Shown here: one piece after another, positions 18,686 through 28,309 of the stretch
How the letters are laid out: each line of letters begins with the position of its first letter
Numbering within the stretch: the first letter of the stretch is position 1
NCBI RefSeq assembly: GCF_029203305.1
Contig: NC_089466.1
Coordinates: forward strand, 682,001 to 746,000
Direction of reading: 5' to 3'
DNA: 64,000 nt
DNA from: Yamadazyma tenuis
Lineage: Eukaryota > Ascomycota > Pichiomycetes > Serinales > Debaryomycetaceae
Position numbers and translations under genes: made by a program
Notes under the pieces: generated by a model
Told to the model about the DNA's origin: nothing
Databases searched by the model: none
Seen by the model: the letters and a program-made list of their open reading frames with translations, nothing else

Positions 18686-19326
18686 GTTACTACTTTGTTT
18701 CGAATTGGAGTTATAAGTATCAGTACGATGATGTTCGTTACAATATTCAACAATATTTTGCGAATGACATCAAACACTACCAAAAGGTAAACGACTTTAA
18801 CCAAAGTCACAGATGCAAAATCGACACGCTTTCGGGTTTCAATGCAGGGTTTTGTTCTTTCTGGAGAGATCAGTCAAAACCAAAAGATTCAAACAACTAT
18901 ATTGCATCAGGTTTGACTATATTCATGCCAAAGTTGACAAAGAAGCTAAAGACACAAGAGGATTATTTAAAAAGTTTAAAGCGATTAATCGCCATGGAGA
19001 ACGCTGGTTTAGCCGATTTTGCTGTCAACTACGAAAATATGTTTATGGATAAGGGAAAGTTTATATTTTCCAATTATAGTTCACCATCAACTAGACCTAG
19101 TTCAGCTGAAAGTGATGATAGTCAAGAACTTGAAAGTTTACAAACACAGAAGATCATCGAGTTTGCCGGGATATGGCGTGAGAAGGACCCTGAATATCTG
19201 AATATTATTGCTCAAGAAAGTGTAAACCGTTTCGAAGAAGAAACTCAAAGAGAAATCACAGAATCTCAACAAAGCAGGATGGTGACAATACCTATCATAA
19301 ACAGAGAAAAACTGCATAGTTCGTAA
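18661..19326 (+). pseudogene. Truncated chimeric copy of the orphan gene at 19568
   Basis: A 221-codon ORF. Codons 1-9 come from repeat R1; from codon 10 (about 18687) it matches the last 212 residues of the 652-residue neighbour, with about two dozen nucleotide differences over about 640 bp (near 96% identity by eye). The ATG at 18661 is supplied by R1, where repeat R2 has a non-ATG variant, so the frame may be an accident of the junction. The match continues past the stop for about 90 bp. It lacks the first 440 residues, including the nuclease-like motifs. It is most simply a deletion remnant of a tandem duplicate, but the intact frame leaves open a small expressed protein. Confidence 0.75.
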
Positions 19327-19412
19327 ACGGTGCAGTATTAGCTGTATATAGTTGATGTATGTAAAATAACCAGAGGGTATACCTAATAGTATAGGCCAGC
19401 AGCTGTGACCAA
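18686..19412 (+). repeat. Segmental duplicate of 20886-21607 (3' half of orphan gene plus flank)
   Basis: The two segments are nearly identical through the coding part. They remain alignable after the stop codons: both continue with ACGGTGCAGTATTAGCT, AGTTGATGTA and GGTATAGGCCAGCAGCTGT. Direct orientation and proximity indicate a tandem duplication followed by loss of the 5' half of the left copy. Confidence 0.85.
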
Positions 19413-19567
19413 TCAAACAGTATACCTACATTTGCTGCGACAAGCCTTATTAAGCTTCGGCTGCGAAAATATTCTGGAACTTACTGCGCACTACCGTGTT
19501 GCATTTAGTCGCATATCTGGTGCAAAAGTATCATCCACAAATTCATAATTAGAAATACATTCCCAAA

Positions 19568-21526
19568 ATGTGGAAGTATAAAGAACCTTCTAGTACTCAA
19601 CAAGTACATATTAATGAATATTTGAAGGCTAAGCTTGAAGACTTCCCCCAGGTAAACAATAAAGTCCCTAAAAATCTTGAGTTTGATGTAAGAAAAGTTT
19701 TGGGGGAATTACCAAAAGACGACCCAATGTTAAAGACAACGCCAATATGGTACGTGATTCTCAGGTACTTCCCCCTGATCTGTGAAACCACAGACTTTGA
19801 CCTCAGTACAAAATCGAAAGGTACTGCTAACACTTTTACGGAGGTAGTACAAGATACCATTTCGTTGGAGTTAAGTCTTCCATCTCATAAGGTCTTTGTT
19901 GAAGAGCAATGGAAGTATCTTATACTGTTAATGGTCTGTAACAGTGATCAGCCATTAACGTTTACTAACATTATTATTTTTTCCGACATAGAATCATCTC
20001 GAGTACCAAGGATGACATTGGATCGGAAGAGAAAACTTCATGAGGCAACTATGACTAATATTGCAAGGGAAATGGTTTTCGACTTGGTAACTAATATAAG
20101 CCGGTTGTTTTTTGGACTGTCATTGGAAAAGTCGGACGGCATCGATTTCAAAACCCTTCTCAACTATAAAATGACTACTTTACACTGCTTGCCTGATTTA
20201 CCTGTCCTTGGATTACCCAGATTTGGTAATATCATCGTTGGAGAAGTCAAAAAGCCATCGATTAAGCACTGGATTAAACAGCTTCATGATTGCAACTATA
20301 TGATCTTCATTAATATCAGCGGGAGAAATGATTCAATAACTAAGAGTTTGGAAGGCTCTTTGAACCAACTCATTGCTTATCAAATCATGGCCAAATGTAA
20401 ATTGGGATACATCTCAGACACAATAGTGCATATCTTCACCACTATCACAGATATCAATGATAAGGTGATGAGCGTTAAAGTGGATATCACAATATCAAGC
20501 AGGATATACAATGAAAATCCAGAAATGTATCCTCCTGCTGCTCTAATGCTTGCCAAAATTGCTGAAATTCAAAGAATGAAGCCAAAGGTTTACAAAAAAC
20601 AAATTAATACAATCTTCAACAAAGCAAACAATTGGGCGAAGAAGACGTATTTGGATTTCTACTTCGATGAAACAATGACTACCAGGAATTTTCAATGGTT
20701 CAAGAAGAGCTTAAATCACTTGAAGCACACTTACATCTACTATGATTTGAAAACAACAGATGAAATCCAAAGAAAACCTGGTTTATACTCTCAAATCTTC
20801 TGCATACCCAACAAATATTTGGCCTCAACATTCTTGCTGCTTGATATACCAGGTGATGAAATCGTCGTTAAAGTTTTTGACCCTGGTTACTACTTTATTT
20901 CGAATTGGAGTTATAAGTATCAGTACGATGATGTTCGTTACAATATTCAACAATATTTTGAGAATGATATCGAATACTACCAAAAGGTAAACGACTTTAA
21001 CCAAAGTCACAGATGCAAAATCGACACGCTTTCGGGTTTCAATGCAGGGTTTTGTTCTTTCTGGAGAGATCAGTCAAAACCAAAAGATTCAAACAACTAT
21101 ATTGCATCAGGTTTGACTATATTCATGCCAAAGTTGACAAAGAAGCCGAAGACACAGGAGGATTATTTAAAGGGTTTAAAGGGATTGATCACCATGGAGA
21201 ACGCTGGTTTAGCCGATTTTGCTGTCAACTACGAAAATATGTTTATGGATAAGGGAAAGTTTATATTTTCCAACTATAGTTCACCATCAACTAGACCTAG
21301 TTCAGCTGAAAGTGATGATAGTCAAGAACTTGAAAGTTTACAAACACAGAAGATCATCGAGTTTGCCGGAATATGGCGTAAGAAGGATCCTGAGTATCTG
21401 AATATTATTGCTAAAGAAAGTGTAAACCTCTTCGAAGAAGAAATTCAAAGAGAAATCACAGAATCTCAACAAAGCAGGATGGTGACAATACCTATCATAA
21501 ACAGAGAAAAACTGCATAGTTCGTAA
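19568..21526 (+). CDS. Orphan protein; possible PD-(D/E)XK nuclease-like plus degenerate kinase-like domains
   Basis: 652 residues from ATG 19568; I do not recognise a named family. Seen in the sequence: Pro209-Asp210, then Glu226-Val-Lys228, then Gln267-Leu-x-x-Tyr271, an order and spacing compatible with a PD-(D/E)XK nuclease core. Further on, IVVKVFDPG (Lys435), FENDIEYYQKV (Glu465), ASGLTIFMP (513-521) and NAGLADFAVNYENMFMDKGK (545-564) resemble the beta3 lysine, alphaC, hinge and catalytic-loop regions of a protein kinase. The HxD and DFG aspartates appear to be missing, so any kinase fold would be inactive. The Ser-rich tail is probably disordered. No signal or membrane segment. Context is a duplicated island between repeats R1 and R2. 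Both domain proposals are inference from short motifs. Some codons are CTG (e.g. in FPLIC near 70). Confidence 0.7.
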   Translation: MWKYKEPSSTQQVHINEYLKAKLEDFPQVNNKVPKNLEFDVRKVLGELPKDDPMLKTTPIWYVILRYFPLICETTDFDLSTKSKGTANTFTEVVQDTISLELSLPSHKVFVEEQWKYLILLMVCNSDQPLTFTNIIIFSDIESSRVPRMTLDRKRKLHEATMTNIAREMVFDLVTNISRLFFGLSLEKSDGIDFKTLLNYKMTTLHCLPDLPVLGLPRFGNIIVGEVKKPSIKHWIKQLHDCNYMIFINISGRNDSITKSLEGSLNQLIAYQIMAKCKLGYISDTIVHIFTTITDINDKVMSVKVDITISSRIYNENPEMYPPAALMLAKIAEIQRMKPKVYKKQINTIFNKANNWAKKTYLDFYFDETMTTRNFQWFKKSLNHLKHTYIYYDLKTTDEIQRKPGLYSQIFCIPNKYLASTFLLLDIPGDEIVVKVFDPGYYFISNWSYKYQYDDVRYNIQQYFENDIEYYQKVNDFNQSHRCKIDTLSGFNAGFCSFWRDQSKPKDSNNYIASGLTIFMPKLTKKPKTQEDYLKGLKGLITMENAGLADFAVNYENMFMDKGKFIFSNYSSPSTRPSSAESDDSQELESLQTQKIIEFAGIWRKKDPEYLNIIAKESVNLFEEEIQREITESQQSRMVTIPIINREKLHSS

Positions 21527-21662
21527 ACGGTGCAGTATTAGCTATATATAGTTGATGTACGTAAAATAACAAGAGGGTATAAATGGTATAGGCCAGCAGC
21601 TGTAAGCAATTAAACAGGATATATGGCAGTCTAGATTTGTACTAACTGGCCCCACTAAACTA

Positions 21663-21790
21663 CCGCTTATTTCTGCAATAGCGAGCAGTTAAGTTTGAAC
21701 CAAATAAGATACCGCGGGCGTGCGAAGGTCGGACACGGGTACTTGATTTTGATTTAGTTGCACGAGTAGCGAAGCCGTTCAACCTCCACG
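21663..21790 (+). repeat. Downstream copy (R2) of the ~130-bp diverged direct repeat
   Basis: Direct-orientation partner of 18555-18685. It follows the 3' flank of the intact orphan gene by about 55 bp and merges into the upstream region of the first amidase gene. In place of R1's ATG it has a non-ATG triplet, so no ORF starts here. Confidence 0.75.
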
Positions 21791-22034
21791 AGACCGACAT
21801 GTCATGTACGTTCACATGTTATATCACACGTGCATAGCCACGCCCGTGGTGTAACATATTCCCGAGTTCCCGCTCGCACCGGCACCGGCAGAGGGCGATA
21901 AAGAATAATCAATTTCCAAGGCTTCCCAATTGGGAAAGACGCGCCCAGATATACTGATCTGGTAGGTCGTTGCGTAGCCTCCTATATAACTATCGCATTC
22001 CCTGCATCTGTCTCCATTAAACCTAATTTCCCCA
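21791..22034 (+). promoter_or_regulatory. Upstream region of the first amidase gene
   Basis: Contains CACGTG (21827-21832), the palindrome CCACG-CC-CGTGG (21838-21849), a GATAA motif (21897-21901) and a TATA-like TATATAA (21983-21989) about 50 bp before the ATG. GATAA could bind Gln3/Gat1-type nitrogen regulators, which would suit an amidase; this is inference from short motifs. Confidence 0.4.
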
Positions 22035-23747
22035 ATGTCCGCTGATACGATTTTAGCCCAAGTTGATGTTACCCAGTACGAAGACCCTGAAAAGTTCAAG
22101 GCATTCATTCCAAAACTTGAAAAGTATAGACAAGCTTTGAACGATGCCATCTTACCACAATACTCCGTTGAATTACCTGATAAGGTTGAAAACTTAACTG
22201 CTAAACAATTCAACCCTGTGAAATATTTGTACAGCCAAAAGCTTTTAACTCCATCAGAGTTTGAAATCACCGATTCCTCTGCTCCTCAATTGGTTGCCAA
22301 ATTCGCCACAGGGGAACTCACTGCCGTTGAAGTGTTTAAAGCTTTTGCCAAAAGAGCCACCATCGCCCACCAATTCACCAATTGTGCTTTGGAAATATTC
22401 ACTAAAGACGGTTTGAAAAGAGCCGAATACTTGGATGACTACTTCAAGAAAAACGGAAAGTTAATTGGTCCATTGCATGGTGTCCCCATCTCCTTGAAAG
22501 AGCAAATGGATTTCAAAGGTAGACAACGTCATGCTTGTTTTGTGTCGAAAATCGACCATATATGTGAAGCTCACGGAACCAATGCCCAGATCTTGGAAAA
22601 TTTGGGGGCTGTTTTCTACATTAGAACCAACCAGCCCCAAACATTGATGCACTTGTGCAGTGATAACAATTTCATTGGTGTCAGTAGAAATCCCTTCAAC
22701 TTGTCATTAACTCCAGGAGGATCATCATCGGGTGAAGGAGCACTTGTGGGATTTGGAGGTTCTGCTATTGGGGTTGGAACTGACATTGGTGGTTCTATCA
22801 GAGCCCCAGCTGCCTACTCTGGATGTCATGGTTTGAGACCAACTTCCAAGAGAATCGGTCTTGCGGGAAGTTTATCAGCTGGTGCCGGACAAGAAAGTGT
22901 CATGGCTGTTGCTGGACCACTTGCCAGGACTATTGAAGATATCGACTACTGGATGAAACACTACATCAACGATGGGAAACCATGGGAGGTTGACCAGAAT
23001 ACCTTGAGACTTCCGTGGAAGGAAGTGGCTGCTCCAAAGGCTTCTGATTTGACGATTGCTGTGATGTACGACGATGGAATTGTCAGAACCACTCCTCCAA
23101 TTACTAGAGGATTGAAGGAAACGGTAGCAAAATTGGAAAAGGCCGGAGTGAAGATTGTGGAATTCAAGCCTATTAGAACCCAATTGGCCTATGATACTGT
23201 CAACAGTATGTATACCTGTGATGGTAACGATGCTCAAAGAGAGTTATTAGCTGCTTCTGGTGAACCACTCTGCAGATTGACCAAGTGGTCTTTGAACTAC
23301 GGAGGTGGTAAGGAACTTACCGTCACTCAAAACAGAAAGTTGAACATGATCAGAGACCTGTTGAGACAAGAATACACTTCCTTTTTGATTGACAACAAAA
23401 TTGACTTTATCTTGAGTCCAACCTATAATAACGTTGCTCCAAAGCCAAAACAAGTCTACAACTGGAGTTACACCTCGTTGTTTAACATTTTGGATTTCCC
23501 TACTTTGGTGTTCCAAACTGGTATTTTCCAAGACCCCGAAATTGATCAATGGGATGCCTCTTATAAGGACTATAAATTCAGAAGTGAATTGGAAGAAATT
23601 GAATGCAACATATATAATCCTAAAGAATTTGTTGGTGCTCCCGTTGGTTTGCAATTAAGTGGAAGAAGATACTTTGACGAAGAAGTGGTGGCTGCTGGTA
23701 AGACTATTGTCGATATTTTGCAAGTTGATTTGACTAAAATCAAGTGA
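22035..23747 (+). CDS. Amidase-signature hydrolase (Amd2-like), paralog 1
   Basis: 570 residues, complete. The amidase-signature catalytic triad is present: Lys155 (ISLKEQ), Ser230 (TPGGSSSGEG) and nucleophile Ser254 (DIGGSIRAPA), with the same 75- and 24-residue spacing as fatty-acid amide hydrolase and malonamidase. It belongs to the fungal acetamidase/Amd2 group, cytosolic enzymes that release ammonia from amides; the substrate is not predictable. The start ATG at 22035 is the first in frame. A close paralog lies 652 bp downstream in the same orientation, with conservation over the whole length. Confidence 0.85.
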   Translation: MSADTILAQVDVTQYEDPEKFKAFIPKLEKYRQALNDAILPQYSVELPDKVENLTAKQFNPVKYLYSQKLLTPSEFEITDSSAPQLVAKFATGELTAVEVFKAFAKRATIAHQFTNCALEIFTKDGLKRAEYLDDYFKKNGKLIGPLHGVPISLKEQMDFKGRQRHACFVSKIDHICEAHGTNAQILENLGAVFYIRTNQPQTLMHLCSDNNFIGVSRNPFNLSLTPGGSSSGEGALVGFGGSAIGVGTDIGGSIRAPAAYSGCHGLRPTSKRIGLAGSLSAGAGQESVMAVAGPLARTIEDIDYWMKHYINDGKPWEVDQNTLRLPWKEVAAPKASDLTIAVMYDDGIVRTTPPITRGLKETVAKLEKAGVKIVEFKPIRTQLAYDTVNSMYTCDGNDAQRELLAASGEPLCRLTKWSLNYGGGKELTVTQNRKLNMIRDLLRQEYTSFLIDNKIDFILSPTYNNVAPKPKQVYNWSYTSLFNILDFPTLVFQTGIFQDPEIDQWDASYKDYKFRSELEEIECNIYNPKEFVGAPVGLQLSGRRYFDEEVVAAGKTIVDILQVDLTKIK

Positions 23748-24399
23748 GTAAATAGTAAGTAAAATTAGATTTAGCAACGTACTTGACATACAAACAAGTT
23801 GATATCTTCCATTTTGTATAAATTCGATCAACGCAATTCGTTTATCTATGGCATTACCGTTTCAGGAAATTAGCGGTACTGTCTCAAACCACAAAGAGTC
23901 ATGCAACATTTTATAAGAACGACATCAAAGAGCAGATTATCACGTGGGTGTTATCCTTGTATTCCCTTCTGTACCTGGCTCATGCTCGTAGATGTGAAGG
24001 CAGAAGAGTTTATAATGTTTACACACTTTGTGGTTAAGGGCTCAATCTTCTTGACAGCACCCAAGAAATTTAAACCACAGATAGTAACAAGACTCAAACG
24101 GTTGTGAGGACAGCTATACTGCTCCCTGCTGATGTGCTCACTCATAACTAGAGGACATTTGTACCCTATCTTGCAAATTGTTAGGAGATACAAAATTCTC
24201 ATCCTTCCAAATCAGGTACTTTCCATGAAATTGTTGCAACTGATAACGCGACTTCCCAAAACAGGAATTGGCGGACCTTGGGGAGGTTAGAGTTCCAACA
24301 ATAGTCTAGATAATAAGGGGTTATAAATAGGCAACAAGATCTCCTACAAAATGTTCTTTCATAGATAATCTCCCCACATAAGTGACCCAATTATCTGCC
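23748..24399 (+). promoter_or_regulatory. Intergenic region with TATA and GATAA motifs before the second amidase
   Basis: 652 bp without a gene. TATAAATA sits at 24322-24329, about 70 bp before the ATG. Several GATAA/TTATC motifs occur (e.g. 24309-24313), a density that could reflect nitrogen control. No similarity to the upstream region of the first amidase was noticed, so the paralogs may be regulated differently. Confidence 0.4.
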
Positions 24400-26118
24400 A
24401 TGTCCCAAGTAACTTACGAGTCCTTATTAGTCAACGATCCTTTAACTGGGTACGACGATGCCAAAAAGTATGCTGAATTCGTACCCAAGCTTGAAGCTTA
24501 TAGAGAGAAATTGATAAACTCAATTGACCCAGAGTATGCAATTGTTTTGCCCAAACCCATCGAGGAATTGTACGCAGACCAGTTTAATGCCATCAAGTAT
24601 TTGTACGATGAGAAGCTTTTGAGTGAAGAAGAACTCGCAATTACCAACTCTTCCGGTACTGACTTGGCCAAAAAGATAGCATCTGGGGAATTGAAATCGG
24701 TTACTGTTTACAAAGCATTTGCCAAGAGAGGTACCATTTGTCACCAGTTAACCAACTGTGCGTTGGAGATTTTCACCGATGAGGGCTTGGAGAGAGCTGA
24801 GTACTTGGATAAGTACTACGAACAAAATGGTACAACTGTTGGTCCTTTTCATGGTTTACCAATCTCCTTGAAAGAGCACTTGTTCTATAAGAACAAAGTC
24901 TGTCACGGATGTTTTGTTGGTAATATCGAAGATGTTCTGGAGGTCCATGGTGTTACCACCCAAATTTTGGAAAACTTGGGTGCTGTTTTCTACATCAGAA
25001 CCAACCAGCCCCAAACATTGATGCACTTGTGCAGTGATAACAACTACATTGGATGCACCCGAAACCCGTACAACCTAGGATTATCTCCTGGTGGTTCTTC
25101 TTCTGGTGAGGGTGCTCTTGTGTCTTTCGGAGGTTCTGTAGCAGGTGTGGGGACCGATATTGGGGGCTCTATTCGAGCTCCGGCAGCTTTCTCTGGGTGT
25201 TTTGGCTTGAGACCATCCACCAAAAGAATTTCCGTAAGAGGAGGTAGTGCTTTGGATGCTGGACAAGAGAGTGTGATAGGAGTTGCTGGTCCTATGACCA
25301 GAAGTGTTGACGATATTGACATGTGGATGAAACACTATATCAACGATGGTAAGCCTTGGTTATTGGATGAGCAGGTTATCAACATGCCTTGGAAAGAAGT
25401 GGCTCCTCCTAAACCATCTGAATTCACCGTGGCAATCATGTACGATAATGATTTGTTGAAGACTACTCCGCCAATAGCTAGAGGATTGAAGGAAACGGCT
25501 GCGAAATTAGAAAACGCGGGAGTTAAGATTGTTGAGTTCAAGCCAATTAAGTCTAAGTTGGCCTATGATGTAGTTCATCAAATGTATACTGCTGATGGTA
25601 ATATCGGAACCAAAGCTTGTTTCCAAAAGTCTGGTGAACCAATCGTCAGATTAACCAAGAATTACTTGAACTATGGAAAAGGTAGCAAGGGTCTTACCGT
25701 AACTGAAAACAGAGAATTGAACGATATTAGAAATGAATTAAGACAAGAGTACACTGAATTCTTAGTCAAGAATGATATTGACTTTATCATCAGTCCAACG
25801 TACGCAAATGTTGCTCCAAAACCCAAGGAAATTTACAACTGGTCGTACACTTCTTTGTTTAACATCCTTGATTTCCCAACATTGGTGTTCCAAACTGGAT
25901 TATTCCAAGATCCGAAAGTAGATAAGTGGGATGATTCCTTTAAGGATTATAAATTTAGAAGTCCTCTGGAGGAGTTAGAATTGACCAGTTATGATCCCAA
26001 AGAATTCGTTGGTGCCCCAATTGGATTACAATTGAGTGGAAAGAGATACACTGATGAAGATGTTGTAGCTGCTGGAAAAACAATTGTAGATATCTTGGGT
26101 GTTAACTTACTTAAATAG
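24400..26118 (+). CDS. Amidase-signature hydrolase (Amd2-like), paralog 2
   Basis: 572 residues from ATG 24400 (an in-frame GTG at 24382 is not a plausible start). The triad is intact: Lys158, Ser233 and Ser257, with family spacing. Long identical blocks with paralog 1 (around 191-216 and 250-261) show a tandem duplication, but the region after the binding loop (HLFYKNKVCHGCFVG versus QMDFKGRQRHACFVS) has diverged, which may alter substrate choice. The downstream MFS gene converges on it with 41 bp between stops. Confidence 0.85.
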   Translation: MSQVTYESLLVNDPLTGYDDAKKYAEFVPKLEAYREKLINSIDPEYAIVLPKPIEELYADQFNAIKYLYDEKLLSEEELAITNSSGTDLAKKIASGELKSVTVYKAFAKRGTICHQLTNCALEIFTDEGLERAEYLDKYYEQNGTTVGPFHGLPISLKEHLFYKNKVCHGCFVGNIEDVLEVHGVTTQILENLGAVFYIRTNQPQTLMHLCSDNNYIGCTRNPYNLGLSPGGSSSGEGALVSFGGSVAGVGTDIGGSIRAPAAFSGCFGLRPSTKRISVRGGSALDAGQESVIGVAGPMTRSVDDIDMWMKHYINDGKPWLLDEQVINMPWKEVAPPKPSEFTVAIMYDNDLLKTTPPIARGLKETAAKLENAGVKIVEFKPIKSKLAYDVVHQMYTADGNIGTKACFQKSGEPIVRLTKNYLNYGKGSKGLTVTENRELNDIRNELRQEYTEFLVKNDIDFIISPTYANVAPKPKEIYNWSYTSLFNILDFPTLVFQTGLFQDPKVDKWDDSFKDYKFRSPLEELELTSYDPKEFVGAPIGLQLSGKRYTDEDVVAAGKTIVDILGVNLLK

Positions 26119-26159
26119 ATCCTGAAATACAAATATGTTTATTCTTTTAGGTCATAGCG

Positions 26160-27593
26160 TTATTTAGAAAATGTTGCAGCAAGAATTAACAACAAGTTAA
26201 AGGAACCAACGAGGAAAAAGGGGGCAAAAACCCACAGATCACTCCACGAGCCTCCAATTTGACTTAAAATCAAGATTCCAAATCCCCCAAACAAGTTGTA
26301 GACTCCACTGACGGATCCTACGGCATCATTTTCTGCTGAAATAATACTCATCGAAGTGATGACAGTTCCAATCTGAGATACTCCAATAAGACTCATAAGG
26401 AAAAACGTTGTAGCGTTCCGAGGATCAGAAATGTTTAAAATACAGAGAGTCCATGTACCCACAAGTCCAATGGCGGAAGATAGCATTAAACTCTTTTTCT
26501 TCCCGATTCTGTCTACAACTATCCCCCAAAATGGAGATACCAAAAGTGAAACTGTTTGGGCCACCCCCGACAAAATAGCTGCAAAAGTATAGCCGTCGTA
26601 ACAATTGTTCTTTGCAGGAGTACCATCATCTTCACAAAGTCCAGATTTGAAGTAGAAGTTGTACACAAACAATGGAATGAAAACCGCAATAAGGACCGAT
26701 GTCGAACGTGCAACCCACCCACCAAAACATGCAATTTGCACTGAGGAACTTGACCGGAGACGACTAAATCCCGTTTTGATTAACTCAATGTACGTAAGAT
26801 GTATCTTGTTGTCTTCTGTGCTGGGTTCATAGAGTGAAACGAGCATCAATAATCCCACCAAAATTGATAGGATTCCAAGAATCACAAACGATAATTGCAA
26901 AGCTTGTCTCGAAGATATTTCAAACTCCGCCAGTAACCTAACAGGAAGTGATAGAAAGCAAGATACAGAAAATACAGCACCTAATCCAGTAGAAAGCCCA
27001 ATAAGAGCAGCATATCGGCCGTTTTTGTTAACATTACTTGAGGTCGCAGCTCCGGTCTCTTTCCAGAAGAGAAGACTGGACATTTTGAAATCAGAATATA
27101 TCAACTGGTGAAGCAACACAGGTACCATGCTCATACATGTTGTGACACCAATAGCAAAGAACATTCTTGGAAAAATCAACTGCCACCAACCAGAGTATGG
27201 TACAAGTCCATATAATAAAAATGCCACAAATATGCTGGCAAAGCCGGTGAAAACAAGAAACTTAGTATGTCCCACAACCCAGTTCCATTGCACCAACTTA
27301 TCATTCAAAGAACCAATCAAGGGCGATGACACAATACATGTGAGTTCGTCGGCGACCCCGAGAAACCCAATAACTTTTCCTATTTCATGGTAATCGACTT
27401 TCAAAATTTGGTTGATGTAAAAAGGCTGAGAAGACGTTAAGAAGATCACAAACGCAATGCAGAAGAATCCGGTGAAATTGAAGGCAAGAAGGTTTCTAAT
27501 CTTGTAGTTCTTATTGGGAACCTCTAGTTCCTCCTGGAATCTGTCCTCAAAATCCTCGTTGTCTGGTTCCAAAAGTGGTTGATTTACACTCAT
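26160..27593 (-). CDS. Major facilitator superfamily transporter
   Basis: 477 residues with about 12 predicted membrane helices. An acidic cytosolic N-terminus (about 40 residues) precedes helix 1. The loop between helices 8 and 9 (GIVVDRIGKKKSLMLSS) fits the MFS inter-helix motif, and a short extracytosolic loop carries two Cys (CEDDGTPAKNNC). Substrate unknown; location next to two amidases allows, but does not show, transport of a nitrogen compound. ATG at 27593. Confidence 0.7.
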   Translation of the reverse strand: MSVNQPLLEPDNEDFEDRFQEELEVPNKNYKIRNLLAFNFTGFFCIAFVIFLTSSQPFYINQILKVDYHEIGKVIGFLGVADELTCIVSSPLIGSLNDKLVQWNWVVGHTKFLVFTGFASIFVAFLLYGLVPYSGWWQLIFPRMFFAIGVTTCMSMVPVLLHQLIYSDFKMSSLLFWKETGAATSSNVNKNGRYAALIGLSTGLGAVFSVSCFLSLPVRLLAEFEISSRQALQLSFVILGILSILVGLLMLVSLYEPSTEDNKIHLTYIELIKTGFSRLRSSSSVQIACFGGWVARSTSVLIAVFIPLFVYNFYFKSGLCEDDGTPAKNNCYDGYTFAAILSGVAQTVSLLVSPFWGIVVDRIGKKKSLMLSSAIGLVGTWTLCILNISDPRNATTFFLMSLIGVSQIGTVITSMSIISAENDAVGSVSGVYNLFGGFGILILSQIGGSWSDLWVFAPFFLVGSFNLLLILAATFSK

Positions 27594-28309
27594 GATGATG
27601 AATTGGCTATTCCAGATTCGGAGAAGTAATAGTGTTCGCGATTCGCACCTGGTTGCAGATTGGATGCAAATTGCACTAGAGCTAAATAGAGTTTGCGACT
27701 AGCTTCAAAGGCGGCCTATCAGATAACTGGTGGTTGGTTTTGATAGTCTAGGTGTGGTTCTGTGTGGGTTTTTTGTAACTTTAGTGGTGGTTCAAGAGAC
27801 TAACTTATGACACCTTACCGATCCTGGCCAGCGTCCTAGGAAAAAAATGGGAGACGAAACCGTACCATGGGGTATGCTGCGGGGTTGGAGGTGGTACACG
27901 CATATGGCTACTGATTTAGATTTTTCTTCCATGGTGAACAATTACGAAACACAGTATTGACCATACCTAAATCTGTTGATAGTCCTAGGCCAGGAGGTGG
28001 AACCAGAAAGTGGAGACCGCACATTTCAACAGTATCCAAAATGATCTGGTACCTCGAGATGCAAACCTATCTATAAATTTCGTTTTATTTGTAATCTCTT
28101 CATGTTCGATATCTCTGAAATTGATTAATGCACTTTAATTGTCTCTAATTCACAAACACGTGTAAGATGTGCCACAAATACACATCCCATTTGAACTTCA
28201 CATAACACTCTGTTCTCTTATCTTACACATGGCTCTTCACTGTCTTCTTTCCCACCATCCTCCATTCTACAGATACTTTTATCTTTGCTGGTGGTTGTTC
28301 CTCACCAAA
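27594..28309. other. Intergenic region between MFS gene and GPC1
   Basis: About 700 bp acting as divergent promoter DNA. One CACGTG hexamer (28157-28162) lies about 150 bp before GPC1. No other feature is evident. An alternative in-frame ATG for the next gene is at 28229. Confidence 0.45.

Noticed and set aside
28229..28309. 27-codon N-terminal extension of GPC1 from ATG 28229
   Set aside because: Hydrophobic, not expected in the family, and its start context is weaker than that of ATG 28310; kept only as an alternative.
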